In this document: piece by piece, positions 34,106 through 47,007 of the stretch
Numbering within the stretch: the stretch's first letter is position 1
How the letters are laid out: the number at the start of each line of letters is the position of its first letter
Assembly (NCBI GenBank): GCA_038373885.1
Contig: JAWZYV010014431.1
Location: 62,001 to 126,000 of the forward strand
DNA length: 64,000 nt
Reading direction: 5' to 3'
Source: Cheiracanthium punctorium
Lineage: Eukaryota > Arthropoda > Arachnida > Araneae > Cheiracanthiidae
The notes under the pieces: generated by a model
The model's database searches: none
The model's input: only the letters and a program-made list of their open reading frames with translations
Told to the model about the DNA's origin: nothing
Program-made: the position numbers and the translations under genes

Positions 34106-37100
34106 TAAGAGATGACGAATGGTGAGTTGTGTATGACAGTGAGGGCACTCCGGAGCAGGTTCGCCCAGAAGTAAGTGCTTATGTGTAATTCGCATATGTC
34201 CAATGCGAAGACGAGTCAGAAGGACATCGTGCTTGCGGTATGGATGAGTGGACCAGTGGGTAAGGGCTGGCCGGATAGAACAAAGTTTGTTTTGGGTTTC
34301 ACAGTCGCATATGTGGATCCAGGTGCCTTTTATTAAGGAAGAGATGCCAGATTTTATATCACAATAGGGTGGGTGGAGATTATATGGGACACTAGAATGC
34401 CTGGCCAAAGAATCAGCCCTTTGGTTGCCGAGAATCCCAATATGGCTAGGTACCCAGCAGTAGAGGATGTTGTATCCAGGGTTCATGAGGCATTTGTTCA
34501 TGTGTAGGACTTTCAGAATATAGCTATGGGTTAGGGAACCAGATCCCAGATTTTCCAAAATGCTTAATGAGTCAGAGTAGATGATGAATTGTTTGGTAGT
34601 TGCTCTAGAGATGTAAAGAAGACTTTCATAAATAGCTATCAATTCGGCTGTAAATACGGAGCAAAACGAAGGTAGGGTGTAGTTGCAAGAATGATTACGA
34701 TGTACATAAGCAAAGCCTACAAGGTTATGGGATTTTCAGCCGTCAGTATATAGTTCTTCAAAGTTTCGATATTAGATTTTATGGTCTAGAAATAACTGTT
34801 GATATATTATGGGATCAGTGTTTGGTTTTGTGAAGCCTTCGAATGGCTGTAGGTAGGAAATCTGCAATTTAGTCCATGGTGGGACTTCATGAATTGAACA
34901 AGTAGACACATTAACATCCTCCAATTGGGTACCGACTACACTCCTACGGATCCGAAGTCCGAAGGGGGGAGTGCAGGAAGGGCGATTTGCATAAAACTGG
35001 TCCAGTTGGGTGTCTATAAAAGAATGCTTTAAGGGATGTAGAGGATGGGAAAGGATGCAAAAATAGGTATTTAATGTTAATTTCTGACGTATGAGAGTGA
35101 GAGATGGTTCATGACAGGTGATGTAAAGACTATGGACAGGCGATGTCCTAAAAGCACCGGAACATATGCGTAGTGCAGTATGATGCACAGTGTCAAGTTT
35201 TTTTAGCATTGATTTAGAAGCTGATCAGTAGATGCAGCTTGCATAGGCCATTTTAGAACGGATGACAGCACGGTAGATGCGCAAGAGAGCATCACGGTCT
35301 GCCCCCCCAAGAGTATTTGTTAAAACCTTTAAAATGTTAGGTTTTTTCTCGCATTTATTGCGGATGTCTGAGATATGTTTAGCAAATGTAAGTTTCTTGT
35401 CAAAATGTAAACCTAAAAATTTAACAGAATCTTTTACAGCAATATTAGTATGGCCCAGATAAAGTTCCGGATCCGGGTGAATCCCATGCTTCCGGCAAAA
35501 ATGGGTACAAATTGTTTTTTCTGCTGATATCTTAAAACAGTTTCTGTCACACCACTTTAATATGCGGTTGATGGCATTCTGAAGCTGGCGTTCTATCAGG
35601 CGCATGTCATTTCCCTGTTGGCTAGTTGGTTCAGGATGTTATTAATTTTTATTGAGAAGAGGGTGACACTGAGTACGGAGCCCTGTGGAACACCCTCCTC
35701 TTGAACAAAGTTATTGGATAGCATGCCATCAATCCGGACCCGAAAATTTCGGAGTGACAGAAAGTTTTTTATAAAAATGGGTAGGTTGCCACGGAATCCT
35801 ATATTATGAAGGTCTAGAAGGATCCCGTGCCTCCACATTCGGTCATATGCCTTTTCAATGTCAAAGAAAACTGACACTAAAGTGGTTCTTTCTAAGGAAG
35901 GCATTACGAATTTGGGTCTCTAATTTTAATATGTTATCTATGGTGGATCTGCCCTTCCGGAAGCCACTCTGGAAGGGATGTATATGGTCCCCCGTTTCTA
36001 AAATGTAAACAAGCCGGGTATTGATAATTTTCTCCATTAATTTACATAAGCAACTAGTAAGGGCTATGGGACAGTAGTTATTAGGGTTAGACATATCTTT
36101 TCCTGGTTTGGGGAAGGGAATAACTATTGCATTTCTCCAGGAGGTGGGAAAGGTCTGTTCATTCCAGATTCTATTGTAGAATTTCAAAAGATTGAGTAAA
36201 GAGTCATGGGATAAGTGTTTCAGCATGTGATATGTAATACCATCGGGGCCCGGAGAGGTGTTTGAGGACTGTCTTAAGTGTTGGGTAATTTCATCAATGG
36301 TAAGATCACTATTGTAGGAAAAGTGTGAGGATGTTTTGAAATTTATTTTTTGTCGTTCTGATTGTTGTTTATACGGGAGGAAAGAATTTGAGTAGGAGGT
36401 ACTGCACGAGATGGAAGCAAGGGTTTCACCAATGCTATTTGCTATTTCTTTTGTATCGGATATAATGCTGTTATTTATGGTTAGACAGGAAATTGACTGA
36501 TTATTATAAATGCCCATGGCTCTTTTTGTTTTCGTCCATAGCTCCTTACTAGAAGTAGAGGCTGTTATGCTGGAGATATATTTGACCCAGAATTCCTTTT
36601 GGCACTGACGCCGGATCCTACGTGCATATGCTCTAGCTTTCTTAAAGAGGGTGAGATTTTCGGTGGTGGGGTACCGCCGAAAAGTGTTCCAGGCTTTCTG
36701 CTGCTTCTTTTTAGCGAGGTTGCATTTTTTGTTCCACCACGGTTTTTTATTACGTCGATGTTTGATGCCCGATTTTGGAATGCCAGCATCAGCAGCTTGG
36801 ATAATTGAGGTAATGTTTTGTACGACCTCGTCTATGGGGCCTTCAACAGCATCAGAGGTGATGGCAGACAGGGAAGTGAATGTGAACCAATCTGCCTTAT
36901 CATGAATGTATCTAGGTACTGAGATAGGTTGGGGATTCTGGTACAGAGATGACAAAAGAATCGGAAAATGATCACTGTTGTGGAGATCACTGGATACAGA
37001 AAAATTATATGTGGGAAGGAGCGATGGAGAACAGATGGCAAGGTCTATTGCATGGAAAGTTTTAGTTGGATAGTGGAAGTAAGTATTGTCACCATTATTC

Positions 37101-37593
37101 ATGCAGCAAAGGGAGAAATCAGTGAGAAGTTTTTCGATTTGGAGGCCTCTATTGTTGGTGTCCTTGCTTCCCCACAAGGGACTATGAGCATTCATGTCAC
37201 CGAGGAGGATGAAATGAGGAGGAAGCTGCTGAATGAGACTATTGAGGGATGTTTGGCAGATTGCTTCACTTGGAGGGAGGTATATGCTGCAGACAGTTGT
37301 GAGTTGTTTTAATTGGATACGAGTGGCGACTGCTTGGAGATTTGTGTTAAGATTGACTATAGTGTGAGGATAGCTATTGTTGATTAATAGGGCAACTCCA
37401 CCAGTGGCCCTGTCATTGAGCTCATAGTCCTTGCGAAAGATGGTGTAATTGCGGATTTTAGTAGGTCTATTGGTTTTGAGGAAAGTTTCCTGAAGGGCGA
37501 GGCAAGCGGGGTTATGATCATAAATCAGTATTTTGAGGTCGTCGTTTTTATTAAGGAAACCGACCGTGGCAGTTCCAGGATAGCAGCAGAGCC
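34106..37593 (-). pseudogene. Jockey copy B ORF2
   Basis: The endonuclease (about 37590-37000) is frameshifted in its first third, then open (MNAHSPLWGSKDTNNRG, HAIDLAICS, SDHFPILLSS). RT fingers are open to about 35861 (SSNTSPGPDGITY, FPKPGKD, GFRKGRST). The palm has FFDIEKAYDRMW and EEGVPQGSVLS. A deletion near 35620 removes the stretch that in copy A holds YVDD. The thumb and linker follow (35225-35605), then RNase H with YTDG (next codon TGA), FTAELIAIYE, YSDSLSILENL and WVPSHIGILGNQRAD. The end has CPHCHTQLTIRHLL. It could not have been active in this form. Confidence 0.8.
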
Positions 37594-37597
37594 ATTA

Positions 37598-37912
37598 TCA
37601 TGTTGTGTTGGGGATGATGCTCATCTTGCTCGGAGTCCCCGTAGGCTTGAGAGGAGTGCTAGGGATGTCGTCATCATCCATGGGGAGGTCTGACATTTCA
37701 GAGTCAGAAGGGTCCAAATGTAGGATACTGTCATCTATAGGGCGTTGTGGAGGAACATGTTTGATTTTGGGTTTGTTATATTTAGTTCTGTAGACAGAAG
37801 ACTTTTTTATTTGTGGTCGGGTTGAGTTAACATTTTGAGAATTTTTCTTCAATGTATTTTTTTGTGAAGCTGTGGAGGATTTATTTTGATTAGAAGTTGA
37901 TTGTTTAGCAAA
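37598..37912 (-). pseudogene. Jockey copy B ORF1 C-terminal end
   Basis: Encodes the basic then acidic tail (KYNKPKIKHVPPQRPIDD, SDSEMSDLPMDDDD), matching the end of copy A ORF1. The stop codon overlaps an ATGA just before ORF2. The 5' truncation at about 37912 is the usual LINE type. Confidence 0.65.
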
Positions 37913-38640
37913 TTTATAAGTTTTAATTCAGTATAAGTTTTAATTAAGTAATTAATTTATAAGTTTTTTATCTAAATAATTGATTTACTTATTTATTGTA
38001 TTATTTTCAAGACAAAGTACATATTCATTTAAAGATGGAGAACAATTCTTTGTAGTGTCACCGGTGTCGACACCCGTACTCATTTTTAGGGTATACTGTT
38101 TTTTTTTTTTTTAAGTGTCAAACTCAGAGCCTGACAAAAGCGAGGGCAGACGGGGCAGCTACCTTGGGTCTCCAGTGAAAAGAGAACACAAAATAAAAAC
38201 GCCCCTGTCCTAAAGTAATGTAATATTTTTCAGGAGAGGCTACTTAAAAGAAAAAAAGTTAAAAGTGATTATTACTAAAATAAATTATTAATTCTATCAA
38301 TTATAATCAATCTTTGAATGCTGTTGAATTATTTTCTTCCGAATTCTTTGATAACAATTTTTAAGTGAATAAAATTGAATAATATATTAAATTTTAACAC
38401 ATTTAAGTACTGATTTGAGCATTCTAAGATTTTGCTTACAGAAATTTAGTGAATTCTTTTTCATACTGCAGCATTTCTTTCCAGAGTTTATATTACTTTG
38501 GTAAAATTATTTAGCCTGTCATTTAGAATTTCTGTAGTTAGCACATTTACAGATGCTGCAGAAGGAAAAGAAGTGTTTTATTCAATTTTTATTAGTTATA
38601 GAAAATCAATATTCGTAATGTTATCCTTATAAATGACTCA

Positions 38641-38655
38641 CTGTAAATAATAATA

Positions 38656-38686
<31 letters not shown>
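38641..38686. repeat. (AAT)n microsatellite
   Basis: About twelve trinucleotide units, mostly uninterrupted. Confidence 0.9.
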
Positions 38687-38687
<1 letters not shown>

Positions 38688-39307
38688 AAAAAAAAGTTTT
38701 AAACTAGAAATTTTTTTAAAAATTTGAACTCGTTTAAAAATTTAAATTCTAAATCACATCCAATAAACTATTACCTTTTTAAAAGTTATTTAATGTTTCT
38801 TCCTATGAATAAAAATCAGATAGTTATTTTCTGAAAAAAAAGGGGGGGGGAATACAAGTGATACACTTTTTTACAAATAAAATAATTGGTATATTAATAA
38901 CTTGTACAAATATTTATAAATTGCGTAGTCATTTTATAAATGAATTTTCAATTTATCTACACGAGAATGCTTTTCAAAGATTTATCGCTTTTTCGCCCCT
39001 TTTTCTTTTGGGATTTTCGGAGTTTTAACATAGCCATAAGTAGTTGTGACATGATTCCAAAAAAAAGAAGAAAAAAAAAAAAAAAAAAAGCCACTGCGAG
39101 ATCCTCCACCTCCGCTTTGTTCTTTTTTGACCCCCAGGACATGTATATCTTACCTCTTTGTCTAATGGTCAAAACAGTAGGGGTCGAATGCTATTTTTGG
39201 AATTCTCCTTTGACCTTGAATAAGTGTTCTCACTGTTCTGTAAAAGCGGAATTTTCGTTTAACCTTGAACAAGTGATTTTGTTTGACGGATTATTGCAAG
39301 TTTGTCG

Positions 39308-39328
39308 GGGGGGGGGGGGGGGGGGGGG
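39308..39328. repeat. poly-G run
   Basis: A G homopolymer of about 20 bases; G runs of this length are prone to length errors in assembly. Confidence 0.85.
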
Positions 39329-39599
39329 TTAGTTAGAAGATTGACATATACATCCAATAGGATCTTTTACATTAATTTCTTTCTTGAGGAGGGAGGGGGT
39401 AATTCTTAAAAAGCACTTCAGTAAGAAAAGTCAAAATTCATTTGATATGCCAAAAAAAAAACCATTTAAACATGAAAAAAATAAACCTTTATCCCCCACC
39501 CCCACCCACACACGCACACCTATGTGTTAATTAAAATCCCTATTTAACAAGGATTTTATTTCTTTGAAATTTTAACACTTCTATGTCATCAGCATACCT

Positions 39600-39776
39600 T
39601 AGTGGCGTAGCCATGAATTTTTCATGGGGGGGGGGGTTGGTTACGACTACTGCAACTCACATATATGCATATTTGCTGTGATAAGGGAGTGAAGAATATA
39701 TATTTTGTATGGCAAAAAATTCATCATGAGGTGGGTGGTATGACCCCCCTATCCCCCCCCCTTGGCTACGCTACTG
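39600..39776. mobile_element. hAT MITE with 8-bp TSD (7/8 match)
   Basis: Ends tagtggcgtagcca and tggctacgctactg form an inverted repeat. The flanks gcatacct (39592-39599) and gcgtacct (39777-39784) differ at one base. The internal sequence matches, in the opposite orientation, the element at 58054-58225. A 177-bp body with no coding capacity and the 8-bp duplication indicate the hAT superfamily. Confidence 0.75.
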
Positions 39777-40096
39777 GCGTACCTGAATGGTTTTTTGGGG
39801 GGGTCATAGCTCCCTAAAAGCTTCATTTACTGTTAAGTAATTGGAAATTTTTTTTTTTTTTTTTTTTTTTTAGGGGAAACCGAAATCTTTCTAGGAAAGT
39901 CTATCCCCCTCCCCCCTTTCTTAACGCCTACCAAATTATACACAAATTGAATTATTCAATTAGACATATGTCTCCCCCCATTTCTGGAAAACGAAGTACA
40001 TTAAACCTCATAATTCAACTTCATACCCCCCTTTTCTGCAAAAGAAAAGTAATTTTTTCAAGTATTTAAATAAATTATTACACAAATATCTTTTTA

Positions 40097-40155
40097 GGTG
40101 GCGTTTTTTCCGGCGGCGTTTTATCTGGCGGCATTTTTTCCGGCGGTGTTTTTTC
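40097..40155. repeat. 15-bp minisatellite, 4 copies
   Basis: Four imperfect copies of ggcggcgttttttcc in a row. Confidence 0.8.
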
Positions 40156-41301
40156 CTACATTTGTATAATCTATTTTGAGCATTCTTCAGTCCATTTTGA
40201 ATACTTTTTGTTTGCCATTACATGTTTATGGTACCTTACATAAGTCAAACAAGATTAGCCGTAGAATGTTGATATTTTGTATTTAGGATTGTTCTAACAC
40301 CTAGTTGTGCACAACCCATTTTGATTGTAATCTAATGAGAAATTTTATTTAAATGATAACCTAAATGACTTTCAGTACATTAAATTCTAAGGGCAGTCAT
40401 TGTTTAATTTCACATAACTTAAAAACGATTAGCCGTAAGATTGTTGTAACATCTGGTTGTGTGCCTCTCTATCTCATTGCAATCCCCTGGGTGGATTGTG
40501 GGTTTGAGTCTTCAGGGAATTAAATTTTTTACTTTTTTGCAAATGTATATAAAAATTTGAAGTATCCCATTTTAATTTCAAGCTATCATATTTTTCAGTG
40601 TATAAGTCAACCTAGATTTTTCAAACCTAAAATGTGTATTTTTTATATGTCGGTGTATAAGTTTACTCCCCTTTGTACTTTGTGAAAAATGCAAATGCTA
40701 AGTGAAAAAATGAAGTAAATTTGGAATTGTAGACAATTTTTTGTTATTTAAAGCTACCATATAAAGTATATTTTTTAATTTACTGTATTTTTGTGAATAA
40801 CATATTTCCTATCCATAAATAATTTGTTACCTTTTAAAAGAGTGAGATACGTGTATTGAGAATATCAATATATAGTAGAATCACACCTAACCTGACAGCA
40901 TTACCAAAGGTAGAATGAAGTGTGAATGCGCGAAAATATATAGTTCACACATTTTTGAGGATTCTAAGACATTAGTTTAATTTTTTTGTCTAAAATCCTT
41001 CAAATGATTCTCAATTTTACAAGCTACTGCATGCATGAGCAGTTAGTATATAAAAAATTGCAATTTTCAGGAGTTAACAATAAACCACTCATACATTCCC
41101 ATTCAACGAATTTCACCAATTAGAGCTTTCACACTCTTGGCAGACAATTCAGTCTTGACTGCTGGTTTTCACAGTGATCTGGTAACCTCCGTTCCTCCAA
41201 AGTGCCTCAACCACCCACCGCACAGTTCCACATTCTTATCTTTTCTGTCTCCGAGCTGAGCAGTGATTTCTTATTGTCGTCGTATTTCTCGTATTTTCGT
41301 A

Positions 41302-42666
41302 ATGGCTTCCTCTGCCAATTCGACCTTCGGCTGGAAAACCCTTAAGAAGCTCTGCTAAGGTAATTGTCTTAAATCTGTAAACTAAACTCAGAGAGCAACA
41401 TCAGTCAAAATCAGAAAATAAAATTGTTCAACTCTGTCCTGAATTAACTACTGGTGTTTCGTCGGTTAGTATTTACCGAATGAAAACAGATATAAGGAAC
41501 AGTGGAACTCTTATCTACTCCCGGGAAAAAGTGGCCTTTAAAAATGGATACACAGTGAAGGATTCAAATTTATGATGACTTCACAAAAACGGCAATTCGT
41601 AGAAAAGGGCATTCTTTTTTCTTCAAAAATGAGATACCCACAGCCCAAAAAGTAATGGCCACTATAAATGAAGAAGATCTTCCAAATCTCCGAATCACAT
41701 GCTTCAGGAGCTTGATGAAAGATTTGGGATTTGAATATAAAAAGAGAAGCCGTTCTCTGATGCTGATTGAACGTGATGATATACAGCAATGGCAACATCA
41801 GTATTTGAGAACAATGCTGCATTACTATTTCGAATGCCGAAAAATTTACTATACAGATGAAACGTGGGTAAATGCAGGGTACACCAAGGAACGTGTGTGA
41901 TAAGACTCAAGTGTGAAGTCCAAGAGACATACCTTTTTAAATGGCCTGTCAACTGGACTAAAAGCACCCTCAGGTAAAGGGGAGAGATTAATTATAATCG
42001 GGGCTGGAAATGAAGACGGGTTGGTTAAAGGATCCGTGGAAATTTTTAAAGCCAAGAAAAATTCTGGAGACTCCCATTATGAAAAATGGTTTGAAAAAAA
42101 ACTTCTGCCTGAACTCCAGCTCCAAAGTATAATTGTTATGAATAATGCTCCATACCATTTGATTCATGTAGAGCAAATTCAAGTGTTACCAAGAAAGTAG
42201 ATATACAAGCATGGCTCACACAGAAAAACATACTCTGGAGTGATGACATGCTAAAGGCAGAACTGCTTAGCATTGTGAAGGATCACAAAAAACTATACGA
42301 AAGCTACAAGATTAACAACATAGCTGCATTGCATGAACACACAGTACTTCGTTTACCCCCATATCATTGCGAGTTAAATCCAATCGAGCTTGTGTGCAGC
42401 CAGGTTAAAGGCCATGTTTCAGCAGAGAATCAGACATTTAAAATGGACAAAATTATAAAGCTAACTGCTGAAGGAATAGAAAAAGCTTCTTGGTTTAACT
42501 GTGTTGAGTACGTGAAAAAAGAAGAAAAAAAATGTGGGAGTTAGATTGTCTGGTTGAAAACACTGTTGAAACAATCTAATTCAGCATTTCGGATTCATCT
42601 GAGGATACTGAGTTGTACACTGATGACAATGGTAACCTTAGCGGAGTTGAACATATAGAGGAATAA
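41302..42666 (+). pseudogene. DDE_3 (Tc1/IS630-like) transposase relic
   Basis: The N-terminal part (41302-41650) is badly frameshifted. The open parts encode ITCFRSLMKDLGFEYKKRSR, then IYYTDETWVNAG (first catalytic Asp), LNGLSTGLKAPSGKGERLII, SIIVMNNAPYH, LRLPPYHCELNPIELVCSQVKG (catalytic Glu) and a C-terminus ending SDSSEDTELYTDDNGN. The family normally has Asp in the VMDNAPYH block; here it reads VMNNAPYH, so the second catalytic residue is Asn. Stops lie near 41898 and 42198. This is the arthropod-wide branch of the IS630-Tc1-mariner group. Confidence 0.75.
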
Positions 42667-43232
42667 CAGTCCTTCTCAGGACTACAAACAGTCCTTTTCA
42701 GGGCTACAAAAAGCCACCTACGAGGCTTTAAAAATTATAGGCAGAAAGTCACATTACATTCTTTACATTTTTCGATATACATAAAGCGGCATATATAACA
42801 TGCACAATGATTTAGTTCATTTGTTAAAAATTTTCAGTTAATAAAATTGAAATTTACTTCTATCACTCATAAGTTAGAGTTTTTTTAAAAACACGCAAAA
42901 TCAGCATCCCCCCTGGGGAAAAAAGTGGAGGGACACATAAGTCAAAATGAAAAAGTCGGGGGACGGCACTCCCCTCGACTACCTCACTGGATAGTTTCTT
43001 TGTGAGTATTTCACTTTAATTGTTTAATACAAATATTTATGTACATGTGTTGTCTAATTTTCAACTTATTCATTGTGTATGTTGTAATTACAGATCGAAA
43101 ACCAACAGCAAAACTTCTTAGAAGTTGAATAGGTATGCTTATATTATTAAAAATTTTCAGGTTTATAATAATATTAATAATGTTAAGTTTATGTTTTTTA
43201 CTTATTAAAAATATGCTATTTTTTAAACTTAG
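42667..43232. other. spacer between DDE_3 relic and Polinton
   Basis: No coding homology was recognised. An exon-like piece at about 43093-43132 (acag before, gtatgc after) encodes ENQQQNFLEVE and could be the first Polinton polymerase exon. Confidence 0.3.
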
Positions 43233-45872
43233 TGTTATGGAGAATCAACCCAGTTTATAGATGAGTGTAAGCAATTCTTTCACCATTTCCCTCTGTACTA
43301 TCAAGTGGGCTCTGAATTTGAAGTATGTTTCTTTTTGTGTGTATATATTTCCATTTATTGGTTTATTTATCTTTATGTAAAGTATTTTTAATACTGTTTT
43401 TATTTATTAAACAGACGAAACCTGGGACATTGACTGCAGCTGCACCTGTTTACGTTGAAAATGATGATTATAGCAATGATATGTTATATGTTTCGTGCAC
43501 GTGATTTTGTTCCTACCAAAAAATTGAGTTAATTTTATAATTTTCATTTTTTTTTATTTAGTTGCAAGATGCTTCGATTCTTGAGGAGAGATCTAGAAGA
43601 CAAATTAAGAAGTATCAGGCTGAAGAGGTCACGTTTAGGGTGAAAGTTGATCCCGATCGATTGTCAGAAGAATTAAGAAAAAACACGTTGTTAATCACTA
43701 TTGGATTTGTAAGGTAACTGCTTAATCAGTTGCGCAATTGTTGTATTGCCAGATTAAATCCAACGGATTTAATATGTATTTGTAATCAGGCAGGTGGTTT
43801 AGATAAACCAATATCAACATCTTTAATGCCTGTTTCTATATTCACCATAGAAAATTTTTTTATCGTGTGTTTTTAAAGTTCTGCAGTCTAAAGAGGAAAT
43901 CAGAATAGACTCTAGTTTCTCAATAGATATTGTATCAATTCATTGGGATGTTGGTACTGGACCTACAAATAGGAAAGTCATTAATGCGGAAGGGGATCGC
44001 CCAAGGAAGAGATCAGTTTTGACAATTCCACTTGATGAAGGATTGTGCTGTGCAAAAGCAATTGTATATGCCTTGGCACATCTGGATAAAGACAAAACGA
44101 CGATAAATGCTCTACGGTACCGTAGACGCCTCACTTTATAGAACAGAGCCCTTGCATTACATGCTGCTGCGGGAGTTGTTTTAGGTCCTTGCACCTATTT
44201 GGAAATCGCAAGTTTTGAGACACATCTTAGTGTGCAAATAGTCATCATTTCGACAGACTCTTCAAATAACGTATATTTACTTTTATAATTTAACATATTA
44301 AAATTATGCTGTGTGTATGTGTGATTTTGATTGAAAAAAAAAAAAAAACTTTTTTTTTAAGGTTTCTTACAAGGGAGTAACCTGAGCGAAAAGGATCAAC
44401 TTGCGGTTGCACCATCAACATTATGACGTAATCAAAAGTTTAAAGGGTTTCTACGGCAGTAATTTTTACTGCGAGGCATACGAAAGACCCTACGATCACA
44501 TCAAAAGACATAATTGTTCTATGACTTGTCATGGTTATCATAGACTTGATTGTACAGCAGGCTTGGCACAAATATGCAATGACTGTGATCGTGTATGTTA
44601 ATCAAGAGAATGTTTTGTTGCACATTAATCTACCTCTGAAAACCAGCAGTTGTCTCTGTGTGATAGAGTAAGAAACGATTCAGTTTTTGGTTTGTATTAA
44701 TTTCTGCATTTTTTATAATTTTTTCTATCGCTAATGTTTTATTATTATGTTCCAGCGTGATCGATAGGCGTGATTGTCCAAAAAATGAACATCAGAGTGG
44801 AACTACACGTTGTTCTTCATGCAAAGAGTTCATGGTTTCAACAGAGCACTGATGTTTTCTGAAACCCGTCGATGCCTAACTAAAATCTGATGAATTTTTT
44901 TTTTTTTTTTTAAGCGATCAGGAAAAAGGGGAACACGTTGTGAATTTTGCACACAATACGCAAATGGCGATGAGCATGTATTTGAAGGGTACGAAGCCTG
45001 CAAAAATTTCTGTACATGATTATACCAACCAGTTCATAAAGGATTTACAGCTGTTGCGCACAACATGAAGGTGTTAGTTATTGGTGGTATTATTATGATT
45101 ATTATTATTATCACCATCATTAGTATGTTTTTTTTTCTTTTTTAATTATAAATATGATGGACAGTTTGTATTGAAGTGGTTGCTAGATCAAGGGGCACCG
45201 CCGGAAATTATACCGTGTGGCTCCAAAATAATGTTGATCAACCACAAAACACTGGGGATTAAAATGATTGATCCTTTAAACTTTTTGACGATGGCGCTAT
45301 CGAAACTCCCATCTTGTTTCAGGCAAACTGAATGAAAGAAAGGATATTTTCCCCACCTTTTTAATGCAAGGCAAAATCAAAATATGTCGGTCCCCTTCCT
45401 GACATTAAATATTATACCTCTGACACAATGTCTACTTCGGCTCGTGACCTTTTCTGATGTGGCATACAGCTCTTGCATCAGACAATTTTGATTTTAGAAA
45501 GGAGATGACTGTCTATTGCAGGTACGCATATATATATATATTGATTGATGCTTGTTTTTTTAAATAAGAAAAAAAAAAACTTATATGCTTGTTTGAAGGA
45601 GGGTTGTTAATTTAACTCTTAATTAAAATCGGATGTAGATATTCTATGTAGATGCTGTCTTGAATTTCGAAAGCAGTTTATCGAAATTTCTGGTGTGGAC
45701 CCTTTTTGGTAATAAGTGTTTTAAATATATACTATATATATTTGTGGTTAAATACATGAATTTGTTTTTTCATTTTGCTCATAAAATCTTTTCTCCTTTT
45801 TTTTAAAGCTACATTACAATTGCTTCCACATGCATGGTAGTGTACAGATCTGGACACATCAAAGAAAATACA

Positions 45873-45931
45873 ATTGCCCTGGTACCGGTTACCAATTGCC
45901 CTGGTACCGTGTACCAATTGCCCTGGTACAT
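45873..45931. repeat. 22-bp tandem repeat in Polinton polymerase
   Basis: caattgccctggtac occurs three times in a row at 22-bp spacing. It duplicates the codons for ALVP and shifts the reading frame by two bases before HGYANSTNYSVDAVQW. Confidence 0.8.
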
Positions 45932-47007
45932 GGTTATGCGAACTCCACAAATTACAGTGTAGACGCTGTACAATGGGTAGATTTCACAGCTCAAATGGAC
46001 GGTGTTTTCATACGTAGGAAATATTTCAGTTGACGGATACTGAGAAGGAACTAAGACAATATATTAGTATCATGCGAGTTTTTTTTTTTTTTTTTTTTTG
46101 AGTAGTTAAAATGTAATTTTTTTTAATACTTACATTTAGCTTTGTATAGTTATTACATAGTCACATACTTTTTATTATAGGGTAATCTATTTCATGCATG
46201 CCCTGTTTGCTATGATGGTGACAAGAAAAATCTAATTAATGGAATAATAATGGCTAATCGGTATAAAAAAATTCAAGAAACCACCAGCAAATTTGAATCC
46301 CTAGGGTTTACAGTCATGTAAAAATGGGAACACGGATTTCAAAAGGACAAAAATGAATTGGAAATACTCAAGGAGTTCTTAAAGACACATGATCTAGAAG
46401 ATCGTTTAAACCCTAGGGATGCTTTCTTTGCAGGAAGAATGAACGCCGTTAGGTTGTATTATGAGGTTGTAGCCAAATACGTGGACTTTATATCAAGAGT
46501 ATATTTATCTATGTTGTGTATTTTTACTTTTAGGTGAACAAATATTGTAAATACCCTGTAGGTCACCCTACGATTATTACAGAAAATTTCGGCGCTTTAG
46601 ATAACTATTTCGGCATAATAAAGTGCAAAGTTTTAACCCCCAGAAAGCTGCATTTACCAGTTTTGCCGTTCCACTGTCAGGGTAAGCTGATGTTCTCACT
46701 ATGTCAAGTTTGCTGCGAGAACTTGATACAAACCAACTGTCATCATTTAGACGATGAATGGTCTATCGTCAGAACATGGGTAATGGAGGAGGTTAAAATG
46801 GTAGTCGAAAAAGGTTAGCAGATTACAAAGTAAGTTAGTAATTATATTAAGATAAATTATTTGTATTATTATTTTAATCAATTAAAAACACTGTGTCCGC
46901 TCTTCTTTCAGATATATGAAGTTTACAACTTTGAAACTACTACCGATTCCCTTTTCCTATCATATATAGACCTTTTGCTGAAAATCAAGCAGGAAAGTAG
47001 TGGCTTG

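Larger units (their letters stand above)
34106..37912 (-). mobile_element. Jockey-clade LINE, copy B, truncated at both ends
   Basis: Same family and orientation as copy A. Its 5' end is truncated inside ORF1 (about 37912). Its 3' end is cut inside the C-terminal tail of ORF2, where copy A's 5' UTR begins. Its RT lost a short segment containing YVDD, but RNase H keeps all the blocks missing in copy A. Confidence 0.8.
37913..41250. other. low-complexity, gene-poor region
   Basis: No coding homology was found. It holds an (AAT)n microsatellite, A, T and G homopolymers, a hAT MITE and a small minisatellite, listed separately. About 40595-40680 contains gtgtataagt twice, a motif seen in some DNA-transposon ends, not resolved further. 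Confidence 0.5.

Noticed and set aside
34075..34130. Simple insertion of Jockey copy A into copy B
   Set aside because: The remaining 3' part of copy B is not found beyond copy A and no target duplication was seen.
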